Translations under genes and position numbers: made by a program | Notes under the pieces: model-generated | Seen by the model: only the letters and a program-made list of their open reading frames with translations | Databases searched by the model: none | What the model was told of the DNA's origin: nothing | Assembly (NCBI GenBank): GCA_018350325.1 | Contig: JAEVLN010000004.1 | Span: 3,782,001-3,846,000 of the forward strand | DNA length: 64,000 nucleotides | Direction: 5' to 3' | DNA from: Globodera rostochiensis | Lineage: Eukaryota; Nematoda; Chromadorea; Rhabditida; Heteroderidae | In this document: piece by piece, positions 33,780-48,267 of the stretch | Position numbering within the stretch: the stretch's first letter is position 1 | Layout of the letters: every line of letters starts with the position of its first letter

Positions 33780-35116
33780 ATGGGCAACAAACAAATGGGC
33801 AACGGAGGGACGGCAGCAACTCGCGCCTTTTCTACCACAACACCGCCAACCGCAAATTCGGTGGCGCATCACCGCTTAAACAGGCAAAAAAAAAAAAAAA
33901 AAATAATTTAAAAAACAAAAAAAGTTCAGACGGCGATCGGACTTTCAGCACAGCGGCAAAAGAAGCGCAGAACAAATGATTGGAATTGGTGAAAAAATGG
34001 AATAAAATAAATTGCCCAATGGTTTTAATTTTAAGAGCGCGGCAATAACAACGGCCTGCAACCGAATGGAATCGCCGATTTGTCTGTGAATTTGGCGGCG
34101 GCGGAAAGAGCCCGACAACGTAATTAATTAATGGTTAATTATTTTTTCAAAATTTTTAATTTTAAGGGAGGCGCTGCAGCAGTGCCGCATTGGTCGTGGC
34201 ACGAAACAGCGCAATTCAAAAGCCAAAGCGAATGACACCGCGCCAATGCCATTTGGTGGGCATTTATTTTGCCTTTTTGATAAGTAAATTTTTAAGGTAA
34301 TCAAATCCTGGAGCAAAAGGTCTCCAAAAAATCGCGTGGCCAAAGACATTTTTGCGGGTAAAAATCTTTGAAATTTTTAAAATTGTTTTAGCTATTTTTA
34401 TGGAAGCCGAGGAGCTGAAGTCGACCTTTGGAATTGATACGGGATCGGCTGGCAAGAAGCTGAGATCGGCCTCCAATTTTGTGGCACACACGAATATGTG
34501 AATGGCATTCATTCGATTGATATATTTTTTATTTTAGATTTACCGACACTTTGGACTTTGTCATTCGCAATTTGGACGATCTTTCGCTGGTCACCGAAAA
34601 CGCGGAGCAATTGGGACGGTAAAAATTCCGAATTTTGCAGAATAAATTCATTTCAGGCGCCATGCCGGTTTTCCAGTAGATGGCGGCTTCCGACCGGAGT
34701 ATTGGAACATTTTCACTGAATGCATTTGTGAAGGTGCAACTAATTAATTAATAATTATTAATTAATAATAAATTTGTTCTTTTATTTTTGAGGCGTTTGT
34801 GCCGCCGAAGAGGACAAAGAATCGTGCGTTGCCTGGCGCTTGCTCGTCCAGACCATCGTCTACTACATGAAGTTGGTTGAACGACCAATTCTTCAGAGCC
34901 CTCAACCATTGCACCAAAAATGTTCTAAGGCTCGGCTACGACCGCGAGAGACTGCGCATCCAACGGCACAGTTCCTTCCGGCGTTCGGCCTCGCCTCTGA
35001 AGGCACCGCACGAGTTGCCCGAGGCGACGGAACAGCAGTCGCTTGCGGCACACAACGGACACAAAAGCCCAACGCCGCAGCAACTGCTAAGCGTGGCCTT
35101 AGACGAATATCGCTGA
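33780..35116 (+). CDS. globin with N-myristoylation-type N-terminus
   Basis: The start ATG gives MGNKQMGNGG, a Gly2 N-terminus suited to N-myristoylation, as in membrane-attached C. elegans globins such as GLB-26. Exons that join in frame are 33780-33883, 33930-33988, 34036-34119, 34167-34255, 34297-34357, 34392-34497, 34538-34618, 34657-34733 and 34793-34871. After about 75 leader residues the globin fold begins: KSWSKRSPKNRVAKDIFAAI (A-B), FTDTLDFVIRNLDDLSLVTE (E), LGRRHAGF (F, proximal His) and WRLLVQTIVYYMK (H). Intron 1 has a GC donor. After YYMK the best coding frame continues one frame away (ALNHCTKNVLRLGYDRERLR, then a disordered tail to 35116). This needs either a 25-nt GT-AG intron (34872-34896) or a frameshift. 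Confidence 0.8.
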
Positions 35117-35432
35117 AAGAACGGTGGGTCCAGACGCTGACAAATGAGAAGTGCCATGCAAATTGATTTATTTTTTTGTTTGATAAAATGGCATTCTGAA
35201 TGTGCAAACGTAGCGCTAAGGCTTTTTTTTCCCCCCCCCCATTTTTGTGGGTTAGGTGCATTTCAGCGTGAATTTTAAAAATAAGGTTATAAAAGAACGG
35301 AAAGTCATTCCCGCCGCTTCATTTTCAACTCGTTTTGGGTAATCGAGCATAATTCTGTTACAGGCAGATGCAATTGAAAGAACGAATAAATAAATAATGT
35401 TGATTGATAACCGATCGGTTTTTCCAAATTTC

Positions 35433-38123
35433 TCAACGCATCCAGTCCATGATCAGTCTAACTTTGCTCTGTTCCTCTTTCGTTCTCTGTTCGACCAACA
35501 TATGCAATTCCATTCGCTCGCTCTCGCTGTTCGCCAACGGCGTTTCGCAGAGAACCAATCGCTGCAGCGCGGAAAAAGCGCCCGAGGCGAGCGCCGGACG
35601 GAAAGTCGACGCTTGCGCAATTCGGGTGCGAGCCAATGAAAGAAACTCAAGGCGGGGAAACCAGTGGGGTTTGATCAAGGGCAAACTGGAAATGGGGAAA
35701 TTCAGAAACAATGGTCATCAACGGGCAAACCCGTCGATGGGGTTCCCATCCAGCGTGAGGCAGGTAAGTGCAGCAAAAGTACACAATTGTGTGATTTGGT
35801 CAGAGGTGATCTGATTATCCTGCAAGTTGAGTTCCTGAACTACGCCGGACAGAAGTCGAAGATTGGTCAGGCTAAAAAAGTCTTCAACAACTTAAAGAAA
35901 ATCTCCTCAACTTGATCAGTCCAATCCCGGACAGCGTCAGACGATCACTTTTTGCCTCCAGCAGCAAATCCAATTGATTTTGATTGGATGGCTCAGAGAC
36001 ATTTTTGGTTATTTCGTGCACTATTCGAATTGTGTCGAACTTTTCGCCATACATTGCAGCACGTTGCGGGTCGAACTGCTGAAATATCGAAAATTACGAC
36101 ACTTTCAGACCCTACACCTTCAATTTCTCGCAATTTTGCTCCACCAGCTTCACCGTTTCCTTCGTAATTCCGTCGAGCGCTAAGCGGGCGCCTGTCAGAG
36201 CGGACACTTCCCACTTTAATTTTAAAATTTAAATAATTATTTTTAATGAAAATCGTCCCACTGGATTATTCTCCGCCGCAATTAATTCTTCACACATTGA
36301 CACCAGCGAATTAAGTGCCTCCTGTGGTAATGTCCGAGTACAGCTTGCCGACGGCGAAAAGTACTGAAAATGAAATTGCCGGTATTCGCAGAAGAAATTC
36401 ATAGAACTCCCGCAGAATGGAAAATGTGAAGTAGTTCAAGCAGAAAACGAAGTTCTAGGAGGTTAGCATCAAATCGTTAATTATTTCGCCAGTAATTTGA
36501 GTATTTTCGTTTAACAAATTACGTAGCCCAATCCTTTTTCATATTCAATAGCGATATTTATTTAATTTAAGTTTTTAAACCGTTGCCAAAAATCCGGTGT
36601 TCACAAAACGGGGGCAGCCGGCACGAAAAACACCGGCGGACGGAGTGAAGGAAAGGCCGCCGGAGACCAACCAAACATGGGCCCGGTGCCATTTGGCCGA
36701 TTGGAGAGGCGCAGAAAACGGAGAAAGCTGCAATTGGTACAAAAGTTGAATGGTTAAAAACAAAATTAATATCTATTCATTTTTAACAAACAATTTATAA
36801 TACCGAATGCAATTTCAATGCCTCCGTCGTATTCCCGTCGAGTTTGGACATAACTGTCGCCGCATCAACAGCCTCCGAAAACACTAACAGAGCCATGTCC
36901 ATGTCGAAATGGGTCAGACTGACCAGCTTCTCCACATTCTGGCCAAAGTCTGCAATTTTTTTTATTTATAAAATGTGACAAAAATTGCTCACTTTGTGCT
37001 GTGGCCAGCCCAACCAACCATCGGCAATAGGTCCAACCCGTTTGGTCGTCCGAATTCACGCCACAAACCGACAAAATTTTCTAAAGATAAATTCATCAAT
37101 ATTTACCAAAATTTCAAATCGACCTGCATTTCCTCGGCCAAACATTGATCGCTGATCACCGCTTCCGGCCGATCGTCATCGGTGTTCGGCCGCACTAGCG
37201 GCAACAATGTGCCACGGTAGTGCCAAGCTGAGTAATTACTCGGGTTGCGGCCCACCAAAGAATCAGAAAAGCTAAATTTTTATTTTGAAAACTCTAATCG
37301 ATCCTTTTATTTGTTCGTTTGTCTTCCACCTCAATTCCTCCTCCGCGCTCAGTTTGGCCATCCGCGCAACGGACCGTCGATGGTCCCAACAGTGAAAGTT
37401 GCGACAGTCCTCCGCCAACGCTTTCTCGCACAGTGCCAGTTCGCGGCGCAGGTTTGGCACGGGATGACGGAGACAGGCCCAATATCGGTGGTGCCACTGA
37501 AATTAAAAGAAGCCCATGAAAAGTTCAAAGGCCAAAAAAGTCGAGATATATTAAAAATGTCAACAAAAATTGGTAAAAGAATAATACACCAACCGTAGAA
37601 TAGGACTTCGGATTCTGGAGCAAGCAGTCTTGCGTCAATTTCAATTCTCCGTCCAGCAGTTTAGTAAAATTTGTAGTAAATTCCTCATCACTTTCGTGCA
37701 CGTTTTTCTGAACAATTATTCGAGATTCCAAGCTTTTAATACCGAAAGTCGCCCAACGATAGAAGGAGGGTCGGGCATTACAACAAAGGGAGGAGGCCGA
37801 ACCGTCCCCTTGGACAAGTATGGCTTTGAAGGGAGCCGACAAACCTTCGATCGCTGCTCAATCGCTTCACGTCGCACATTCCAAAGCGTGTAAATGTCCG
37901 GATTCTTTTTCAGAAGCTCACCGCACAAATTTAACATTTCATCGTCGTATTCACCTTAAAATGCGTACGTTTTTTTTTCCTGAAAAATGTTACCCAGTTT
38001 CCTTTTCCGAAACACCAAATCACGCGAGTAAATGAATTGTTGCAGTTTTGTTGCCTGTTTCCTTTTCTCAGCCTCCTTTTGCTCATCGCTCTGCTTGAAC
38101 GGTGTCCTCTTGACGAAGTGCAT
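35433..38123 (-). CDS. RABGGTA: Rab geranylgeranyltransferase alpha subunit
   Basis: This is the alpha subunit of the enzyme that adds two geranylgeranyl groups to Rab GTPases. Translation starts MHFVKRTPFKQSDEQKEAEK, matching the family's MHGR..K start. Prenyltransferase-alpha repeats follow, with the hallmark words NPDIYTLWNVRREAIE, NPKSYSTVWHHR, CEKALAEDCRNFHCWDHRRS, SNYSAWHYRGTLLP and DQTGWTYCRWLVG, spread over exons from about 37.94 to 36.85 kb. The C-terminal part carries leucine-rich-repeat-like blocks (FPRLEFLSLARTRIAQ, SALQRLVLCETPL), as in animal RABGGTA, and ends IMDWMR with the stop at 35433. Many short introns have approximate ends. The gene is head to head with the YY1-type gene. 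Confidence 0.88.
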
Positions 38124-38198
38124 AATACAGGGGCCCCAAGTTAAAGAAATGGAGTCTGGATCTTTAATACTTTTTTAAAAGAATGTACTTACCATAAA

Positions 38199-38480
38199 CA
38201 GGGGCGTAGCCAGAAAAAAATTTCGGAGGGGGGAATTGATCCATCTGAGCGCGGCGCTCAGATGGCAATCCCATTTGAGCGCCAGGGGCGGGCCGGCGGT
38301 GCCGATAGGCGCCGCCGGGAAAAATTTTTTGATTTTTGATGGCAATTTGTTAAGAAAATTGATCAAAAAGTTGTAAAAGTGCAAAACAAAAGGGTCCCCC
38401 CTCTTGTTTTTTTTTCTTCAAATTTCATTTCGGGGGGGGGGGGGAATTCCCCTGATTCCCCCCCCCTGGATACGCCAGTG
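38199..38480. mobile_element. hAT-like MITE with 8-bp target duplication
   Basis: The 282-bp element begins CAGGGGCGTAGCCAG and ends CTGGATACGCCAGTG, an imperfect terminal inverted repeat. Perfect ACCATAAA duplications flank it at 38191-38198 and 38481-38488. An 8-bp duplication and CAGGG-type ends are typical of hAT superfamily miniature elements. It has no coding capacity. Inside lies a perfect 12-bp inverted repeat with a 1-base spacer at about 38241-38265 (CCATCTGAGCGC arms). It shares the core CGGCGGTGCCGATAGGCGCC and a G-run/GAATTCCCC block with the element at 58.6 kb. Confidence 0.88.
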
Positions 38481-38488
38481 ACCATAAA

Positions 38489-39127
38489 TAAAAAAAGACT
38501 TTTTTCTGCCCTATTTGCCACTATTTGGACGTTTTTTGAAAATTTTTTAGAAAAATTCAAAAATTCGAATTTTTTTTTTCTTGCCAAGATCACTAATTTT
38601 TTTCAAATTTTTGAAAAATACAATAAAATTCGAATTGTTGTCAAATCCCTCATAGAATTTTATGCCTTTTTAGGCGCCTTTTTGCAATTTTTTTTTGCCT
38701 AAAAGTAGGGCGCGCGTACAATTTAGGTATCTCGAGATTTTTCGAACCTAAAAATCTAAGCCCGGCTTTTTGAGGTTTTGCCAAATAGTTTGTGATTGTG
38801 TGTGAAATAATTTTACCATGTTTTTTTTCGCAATCTCCCACTGTACATGGAATCCACCGCGCTTTGCCCTCAATTATTCCATCAGAAGCATCCCGGAACG
38901 GCCAAATTCTTTGTTTCCTCCCCCGCCTCTGATGTCGATAGCAACACAAAAACATTCGCATCAAATGGTTTGTTGGTGATGGATCTTTTACAAAACTCAA
39001 TTTGATAAACAAATAAACTAAAGATTTAAGGCAAAATTCAAAATAATGAAACAAAAATTAGGGATCCCCCATTCTCATGTGCATCAAAAATTTTAAAAAT
39101 ACGGGAAATTCATTTATTTCCTAGCAG
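38489..39127. other. stretch upstream of YY1-type gene
   Basis: This is AT-rich sequence with long T runs and a TTTTAGGCGCC/GCCTAAAA inverted repeat near 38665-38704. A minus-strand frame at 38650-39054 (134 codons, Cys/Arg-rich middle) matches nothing I know. The first Met-containing exon of the YY1-type gene could lie here. Confidence 0.4.
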
Positions 39128-41880
<2,753 letters not shown>

Positions 41881-42253
41881 GTGTTTTACGGACTGAATTC
41901 GTTTAGAGTCGAATGGGATTTTTTCAAGAAAAGATACAAATTTTTATTTTCGATTAATCAAATGTCAATGATTCGTGTTTTTCTAGTTCAACCCCAAATT
42001 GATGAACATTGAAGAAACTCGTCGAAGTGTGTCGAACGATAGTCAATAGGAAATGAAAAAGAGGAAAACTTTTGGAGGATTGAACGATCCATTACTTACT
42101 TACTAACGCTTTGGTGTTAACATTTTGTTGCTATTTTTATATTGTACATTTAAACTAGGCAAAGCCACAAAAAATAAAAATTTAAAATATTGAGAAAAAC
42201 AGAATTCCCTAAAGAACTGATTGTTAGATAGAATTTTCGGAAAGGATGACAAA

Positions 42254-44918
42254 TTATTCAGATTGTTTATGCAGTGTGTATTCTGCAGGGTTTTTCTGTT
42301 GGTGACCTTTTGCAGCTTCTCCGGGTTCGGCATTTTGTTTTCGTTGATGTCTTTCCTCTGTCTCGTCTTCCACTTCAGCTGGGTGATAACGCGCTTCACC
42401 AGAAGCACCGGGTGGTACCACCGCCCATTCTTGAATAGAGGCTGAAAAATTAAAAATGTTGTAGAAAAAATTCGCTGTGTGGTCTCGTCAAAAACCGGAT
42501 CCGAACAGTTGGAAGACAATTCCGGTGGAGAAGAGAATTGCCGCCATTCCCCAGAAAGCCAATTGCCATTCCGCTTTGGTGCCATTGGCTACGATGATGC
42601 CGATGCCGTAAGGGGAGACCACCGAGGCAATTTGGCCCAGAAGACGGGAGAAAGAGGCGATAGAGGAAGTGTAGCGTGGAGCGATGCAAACCTTACAAAT
42701 TAGAAAATTTAGGGGATTTTGATTTTTGCAACCGAATTTTTGATTTGAATTTCTGACCACGCTGGTGTTATAGCCCGGGATGAAGCCAGAACTGATGCCA
42801 ATCGTAGCGACGGCCAATGCGATGGCCAAGTAAGGCGAGCGACAATCGCAAAACGACAACAAAATGAAGCAGAAGCCGGAGCCAAGGCTGGCGATGAGAT
42901 TGAACAGTTTGGTGATCGCGGTGGACGACATCAGGCGACGTTCCTGCGAATTTTCAAATATAAAATAATAAGACAAAAAAATATTTTTCAACCTTTGCCC
43001 AATCGGCGATCCAGGCAAACAAAATTTTTGTGAACAGTTGCACGACAAAAGGAAGTGCGGACATCAGCCCATTCTGGTATTCATTAGCATTTTAATTTTT
43101 TAAAGTTTATTATTCTTCAAATAATTATTTCTTAAGTTGCGTCAAAATTTCCGAAATTCTCATTTTTTAATTAAAATCCATCGAACCGAAGACAAATCCA
43201 TGCCAAGAACATTGTGATAATAAGTGGGCAAATACACAACAATGCCCACATTCATAAAATTCTGACCTTAAACCGTAATGGATTATTTATTAGTGTAACT
43301 TTATGTTTTTTGAAAACTCACTGAACGAGCTGAACGCGGTGGACCAAACAACCATCGAACTGAGAATGCGTCGCCACGGCGCTTCACTTGGATTTGCCTG
43401 TAATAATGGCTTTGTAATCAAGGCATACGCATTTACTTTATTGGAGCCTTCTCCCCGTCCGCCTTGGGTTTGAATAAGTCGGAGTTCGTTGGGTTGAATG
43501 CGTTCGGATTGGGAGGGATAATCGCGGACCAACAACATCCAAAGAGCACAAAATGCGACGCCAATTAAGCCTAAAAATTATAAAGAAAGAGAGGAATTCA
43601 AACAAATTCACCATAAATGTAAAAAGCTGACGCCCACCCGCCAAGCCATCGGAGAACGCAAAGTTCGGCGGTCAAAAACATTGCGAGAATAACTGAAATT
43701 TGGTTGCCCGTCGTTGCAATTGCAATTGCTGTAAAAAATGAGTTTAAATTATGCGTTTTAAATAAATATTTTATAAATAATTCAATTTATAAAATTTAAA
43801 AATTGTATTTAGAAATTGCCTGTGCTTTTTTCGGACAATGGAAACCAATGGGCGACGAGCACATTAACACACGGAACCAAAATGCCCCGAAATTTAAAAA
43901 AAAATAATTTAAAATAACCAATTGAATTTTTACTTGGCCACAGCCCATCAGAAAACGGACAGCGATCAGAGCGACGGCGCTCAAATGTTGAGCCACGAAA
44001 GGCGTGACAAAAGTTCCTTTGCAAATAAAACCAACGAATTTTTGAATCAATTCGATCACAGCAAAAATTAATTATTTCCCCAAAAATAGCATAAACTGAC
44101 CAACAACATTTACTAACGCCCCGTAGAAGACCAATCGGGTCGGCCCCAACCAATCGCACAAATAACTGCCAGGCAAAATAATCAGCAGACCGCCCAGGTA
44201 AAAAGAGGTAAAGATCAGCGACTGTTGCTGCTTGCTTATCACCAAATCGCCGCCTTCAAACTGAATATTTTCAATTTTTATATAAATGAAAGTTGATGAA
44301 TAATAAAAGCTTTAATGTAATTAGTTTTAAACAAAATTTTACGTTTTTAACGCCGTCCAGCTTCGTGCTGTTGTTGTACTGCTCGGTCATGTGGGCGCAT
44401 TCGGGTGGAAGCACCAACAACGACCGACCAACGTCCGCTTGCTGAAATGGTGCAAATCCGCTCGCATTTGACGGCGGTGATAAAATCAATGGCGACGAAG
44501 AATTAGCGCCGACATCATGCTCCGTCTCCGCTGCCATTAAAGCAATCGCCGTTTTGTTCACCATGCAAACCATGGCCTGGAACGCGGGGGGGGGGGGAGT
44601 TTTTTGTTTACCCCCCCCCCTTTCTCTACCATGTTGATGTTGCTGCGCATAAGCCCCTCAATAGCCAACGAAAGTGCCAAAGCAATGGCAATGCTCAGTC
44701 GAACGGAGGCCAATGACCACAGCGGAGAGGTTGAAGGAGAAATGGCTTTACCTGAAACCATTTTAGATAAGTTTTAGTAATTAGTGTAAACACTGCGAAC
44801 CCGAGGCTTTCTCCGCTTCATCGCCATCGCACGCACCCGTCAAACGCTCATTTTCAGCAATTTCATTGCGTATTGCAGAAGAATCAACAACTTCACGCTG
44901 CTGTTGATGGGCCACCAT
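42254..44918 (-). CDS. SLC17-type MFS anion transporter
   Basis: Exons from 44918 to 42254 spell a 12-helix major facilitator protein of the SLC17 (sialin/vesicular glutamate/phosphate) family. The N-terminus is cytosolic (MVAHQQQREVVDSSAIRNEI), then helix 1 (VRLSIAIALALSLAIEGLMR, SNINM). A luminal loop with several N-x-S/T sites is followed by QQQSLIFTSFYLGGLLIILP then GSYLCDWLG, VALIAVRFLMGCGQ, GILVPCVNVLVAHWFPLSEK, MNVGIVVYLPTYYHNVLGMD, LPFVVQLFTKILFAWIADW and ASIQEWA. The last matches the family's conserved C-terminal EIQDWA-like word after a splice that bypasses a TGA near 42488. Exon 1 is 44801-44918 and exon 2 is 44630-44751. The substrate cannot be told from sequence. The G/C-run near 44.59 kb lies in an intron. 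Confidence 0.88.
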
Positions 44919-45675
44919 CTGAATTTGGCAAAAATTGGAATTTGTTAAATCACCAAATTTTCAATCAAAAAATCGCAATTTATGAGGGAAATTAAGAAAT
45001 ATGTATAGAGGCAAAAGGAAACGCGCAGTCTTAGAGACCAATTTTAATCATGCTAATGGCCAAAGTGCGATGACATTATGTGTCTCTGGTGGATTATCGG
45101 TTCCCCGGGAAACTTCTTTGGCTTAAAAGTAAAGCCGACCGACACCAGAGAACAAAAACGGCACATTACGCCTTTGGCACAATTTGAGAATTAAACCAAA
45201 TTGATTTGTATCGATTGAATTTTAACCAATGAATGCCGTTGTTTTTCCAAAAGCGGTATGAATTAACATCATTTAGGTTCGTTCATGTAAGCCTGTGCAT
45301 CGATTTTTGCACTCCAATCTATTCAGCAACCAGCGACAGCCAATTGTTTATCTGCCAATGTCCACCGGCTCCATCTCCTCCAAGTGCAAAACATTGATTT
45401 AAAAATTCAGAAATAACTCACTTTGGCACCGATCGCAGAATCTCATAAAGAATAACGATGTAACCGCATCATTGAAGATCGACCCTCGTAGCCATCAATG
45501 CCTCCCCCACCCTATCGTCAATATGGTTCAAGCAGAAATTACATTTATTTAAATAAAGCGGGCTGAATTATGTCCATTTTGTCCAAAAAGATATGCGAAA
45601 TTAATTTACTTTATTCTACTCTACTGTAAATAAATACGATAAGTCCTAACATAAAAATTTTTCCTAATTTTTGCT
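44919..45675. other. intergenic stretch with no supported gene
   Basis: This AT-rich interval separates the SLC17-type gene start from the 3' end of the E3BP-like gene. I see no coding frame, RNA gene or repeat that I can support. It should contain the SLC17-type promoter and the upstream gene's 3' untranslated region. Confidence 0.5.
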
Positions 45676-47229
45676 TCATCTAAGCAACAATTTGACCAAT
45701 TCCTCATCGTCTTTTCCAATTTTGGTGTTCGCTTCAAACGGATGCTTGTCCATTTCTTCAAGATTGGCCTCCTCATCTTCAAAAAGATGTTCAATTCCAA
45801 CAAGCAAAGATTCTGGAGAAGTTAGCGCATTTCTGAATATACCAGTGAGCCTAAATCATTTTGGCACCTAATGGAACAAGCCAATTTTCAACGGATCTTG
45901 AATACTTTTTGTACGCCAATTAAAGGAATTTGACAAACATTTCTTAAGTATTAGCTTATTTTTCTTACTTGACAATGTCAAGAAATCGCTTCGCCGTTTG
46001 CCATTCGATTGCTCGAGCATCGTAACAGAGAGTGACACCAAATTCGCTGACTAATTTGGGCCTTTTCGTTCCATCCGGCTCAAAATGCTTTTCCATGCCA
46101 CCGATTGCCAGGCTAAAAACATGTAAAGTTTTCATATAAAAAAGAGTTTTTGGCACATTGCTGCCTGCGGCGGGTTGATGATCGCAGTGAAATTGGACAC
46201 GGAGCCAAACATGCCAAGGTTTGAGATTCTGGTTAAAAAATCATAACATTTTTTGAATTTTGCATCAAACTGCTGAATTGAATTTTCTTACGTGAATGTG
46301 CCCCCCTGGAACTCTTCCGGACGAAGACGCCCATCACGCGCTCGTCCCGCCAACTCGCGCAATCGACCCGAAATTTGATCAAGCGCAAGTTGATCGACGT
46401 TGAACAGAATTGGCGTGATTAATCCGTTTGGAGTGGCCACCGCAATGGAAATGTCCACGGAGGGAATGCGCCGAATAGAGCCGTCGCACCATTGGACGTT
46501 TAACTCGGGAACAGACTAAAACTTACAATTTACCGCACAAAAATTGTATATTTGCGCAAGAAATTGTCAAAACTAAATACCCGCAGGGCCAATGCGCAGG
46601 CCTTGATGATAAAATCATTCATTGACAGCTTAAGTTCGGTCCGCTCTGAAAGCCGTCTACGGAGATCCATGATTTGGTCGGCTGTAATGAACGCCGATGC
46701 ATAAGCGTGTGGAATGGACTTCTGAATAGTAAATGCCTCTAATTAAGTCCGGTTAAACTTTAATAGGCTTAAACGATTTAAGCGACCTTCGACTGGGAGA
46801 GTCGTTTTGCGATGGTTAGACGCATGCTCGAAAGAGGCAAGTCCAAATAGGCATGCCCCGACAATTTGTGCGAAATGGTCGGATGCGACGACGTCTTGAC
46901 CACCTCATTGTTCAGATTCATTTTCGAAGAAGGCGTATCCATAATCGCCGGGCAAAGTTTCTTGGCACTGATGTAGCTGAGTACATCGCTAAATTTAAGG
47001 AAAATTAATTCGAAAAAAGTCGAACGCACCTTTTGAGGATGTTTTTCTTTGGCCCCGAAGGTTTGAGACCGTCCGTTTTGAGGTTGTAATGGGCGAGCAG
47101 CAAGCGAACGGCGGGTCCAGCCAAAGGGGATATTTTGGTTGGATTTTGCGTCGATTGAGTGTGTAAAGCGAATGGAAGAATCGCAAAGTATGCGCAAGGG
47201 CAAGAGCGGGTTGAAGGACGGCAAAGCAT
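45676..47229 (-). CDS. E3BP/PDHX-like E2 homologue without lipoyl domain
   Basis: The 2-oxoacid dehydrogenase E2 family builds the core of the pyruvate dehydrogenase complex; E3BP (PDHX) is its non-catalytic relative that docks E3. The start ATG lies 2 bases after CACTTCTAG, a likely trans-splice acceptor. Residues 1-30 look like a mitochondrial leader. Next is a peripheral subunit-binding domain (ISPLAGPAVRLLLAHYNLKT, GLKPSGPKKNILK, SDVLSYI) and the acyltransferase domain (LPLSSMRLTIAKRLSQSK, SMNDFIIKACALAL, PEEFQGGTFTISNLGMFG, IINPPQAAM). The catalytic HxxxDG is replaced by YDARAIEW, so the protein should be inactive as an acetyltransferase. No lipoyl domain was found upstream. The last exon adds an acidic tail (EHLFEDEEANLEEMDKHPFE) and stops at 45676. 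Introns are GT-AG where checked. Confidence 0.82.
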
Positions 47230-48267
47230 TTCTAGAAGTGGCGCAAGAAATATTAATAAAGAACCAACAAATCTCAAAAAATAATATTTCCGATGACATT
47301 CTTTAGCAACTTCTCAGCCCCAAAAAAGAATATGAGAATTTAATTTAAGCCTTTATAATATTTAAATGTTATTGAAACCGGTTCAGAAAATTCTATTCCC
47401 AAATTTCGTTTCGCAGGGTAAAACCCAACTCATTCCCCTACCTCGACTCGTTCCCCTTAACCCGACTCGTTTTCTTTAATAAAAATGGCAAAAATCGCAC
47501 CAAACTCGTCCTATTTTTTTAGGTGCCGAAACCATTCTCAGAACCGGAAACATATGTAACAAAATGAGGAAAAAATGAATAGAATTTTGAAAAAGACAAT
47601 TAGGAACAATTTCTTCATCAAGACTCAACAATTCCGCTTCATCCAGACTCGCTTCTGCTTCATCCGAAGCCCGTACTTCTTGCATCTTTTCGTCGAGCTC
47701 GGCCCTAGGCAGCGCAATGAACCTGACTAAGTGCCCGATTCGTGCGATAACGGGCCATTCTCTCAACGAATTGTTCATCTTCGAAGTTTTGACCCGGTTT
47801 CGATTCCCGGACCCAAATTCCAACAATTCCGAAGCTGGCGCTCATCAGACTTCTTCCTCCGCCCTCTACTTGCTCCCTCATTGCATGCTCGCTGTTGGCG
47901 GGCCGCCAACGACCTTTCATTATTTCTGTCCCCCCATGCTTTTCAAAATTTGAACGGATCCAAAAACCGGTTTAAACGCTTTGCCGCAAACTTTTTTGGG
48001 TTAGCAGCTAAAACAATTATTTGCCTGTACTCACTCCAATAGCCTTAACACTGGATCCACGCAAAAAACAACTTAATTTTAATGTTATTTATTTTAACCC
48101 CAAATAAAGTGTAAACTTTTTAAAATAGCATAACTTTTAAAAGCAAAAACATGCATCTGATATAAATAAATTAGCTGAAACATTATCTGCCAAATATTAA
48201 CAACATCTTCAATTCACTCCCTTTTCTGGTGTCCGCTCGCAGTCTCCTTATCTTCCTGTATTATTTT
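47230..48267. other. stretch between E3BP-like gene and ribophorin I
   Basis: A minus-strand frame at 47476-47826 has an acidic, helix-like part (LDEKMQEVRASDEAEASLDE) but no recognisable domain. It could be an exon of an unrecognised small gene. Any extra 5' exon of the E3BP-like gene or 3' exon of ribophorin I would have to lie here; I could not find either. Confidence 0.35.

Noticed and set aside
38650..39054. 134-codon minus-strand frame as a transposase or zinc finger fragment
   Set aside because: Cys and His spacing fit no known finger, no catalytic residues are visible, and the ends lie in AT-rich sequence.
42479..42500. Premature TGA in the SLC17-type gene as a pseudogene sign
   Set aside because: A GT donor just before it splices to an exon giving ASIQEWA, the conserved family C-terminus.
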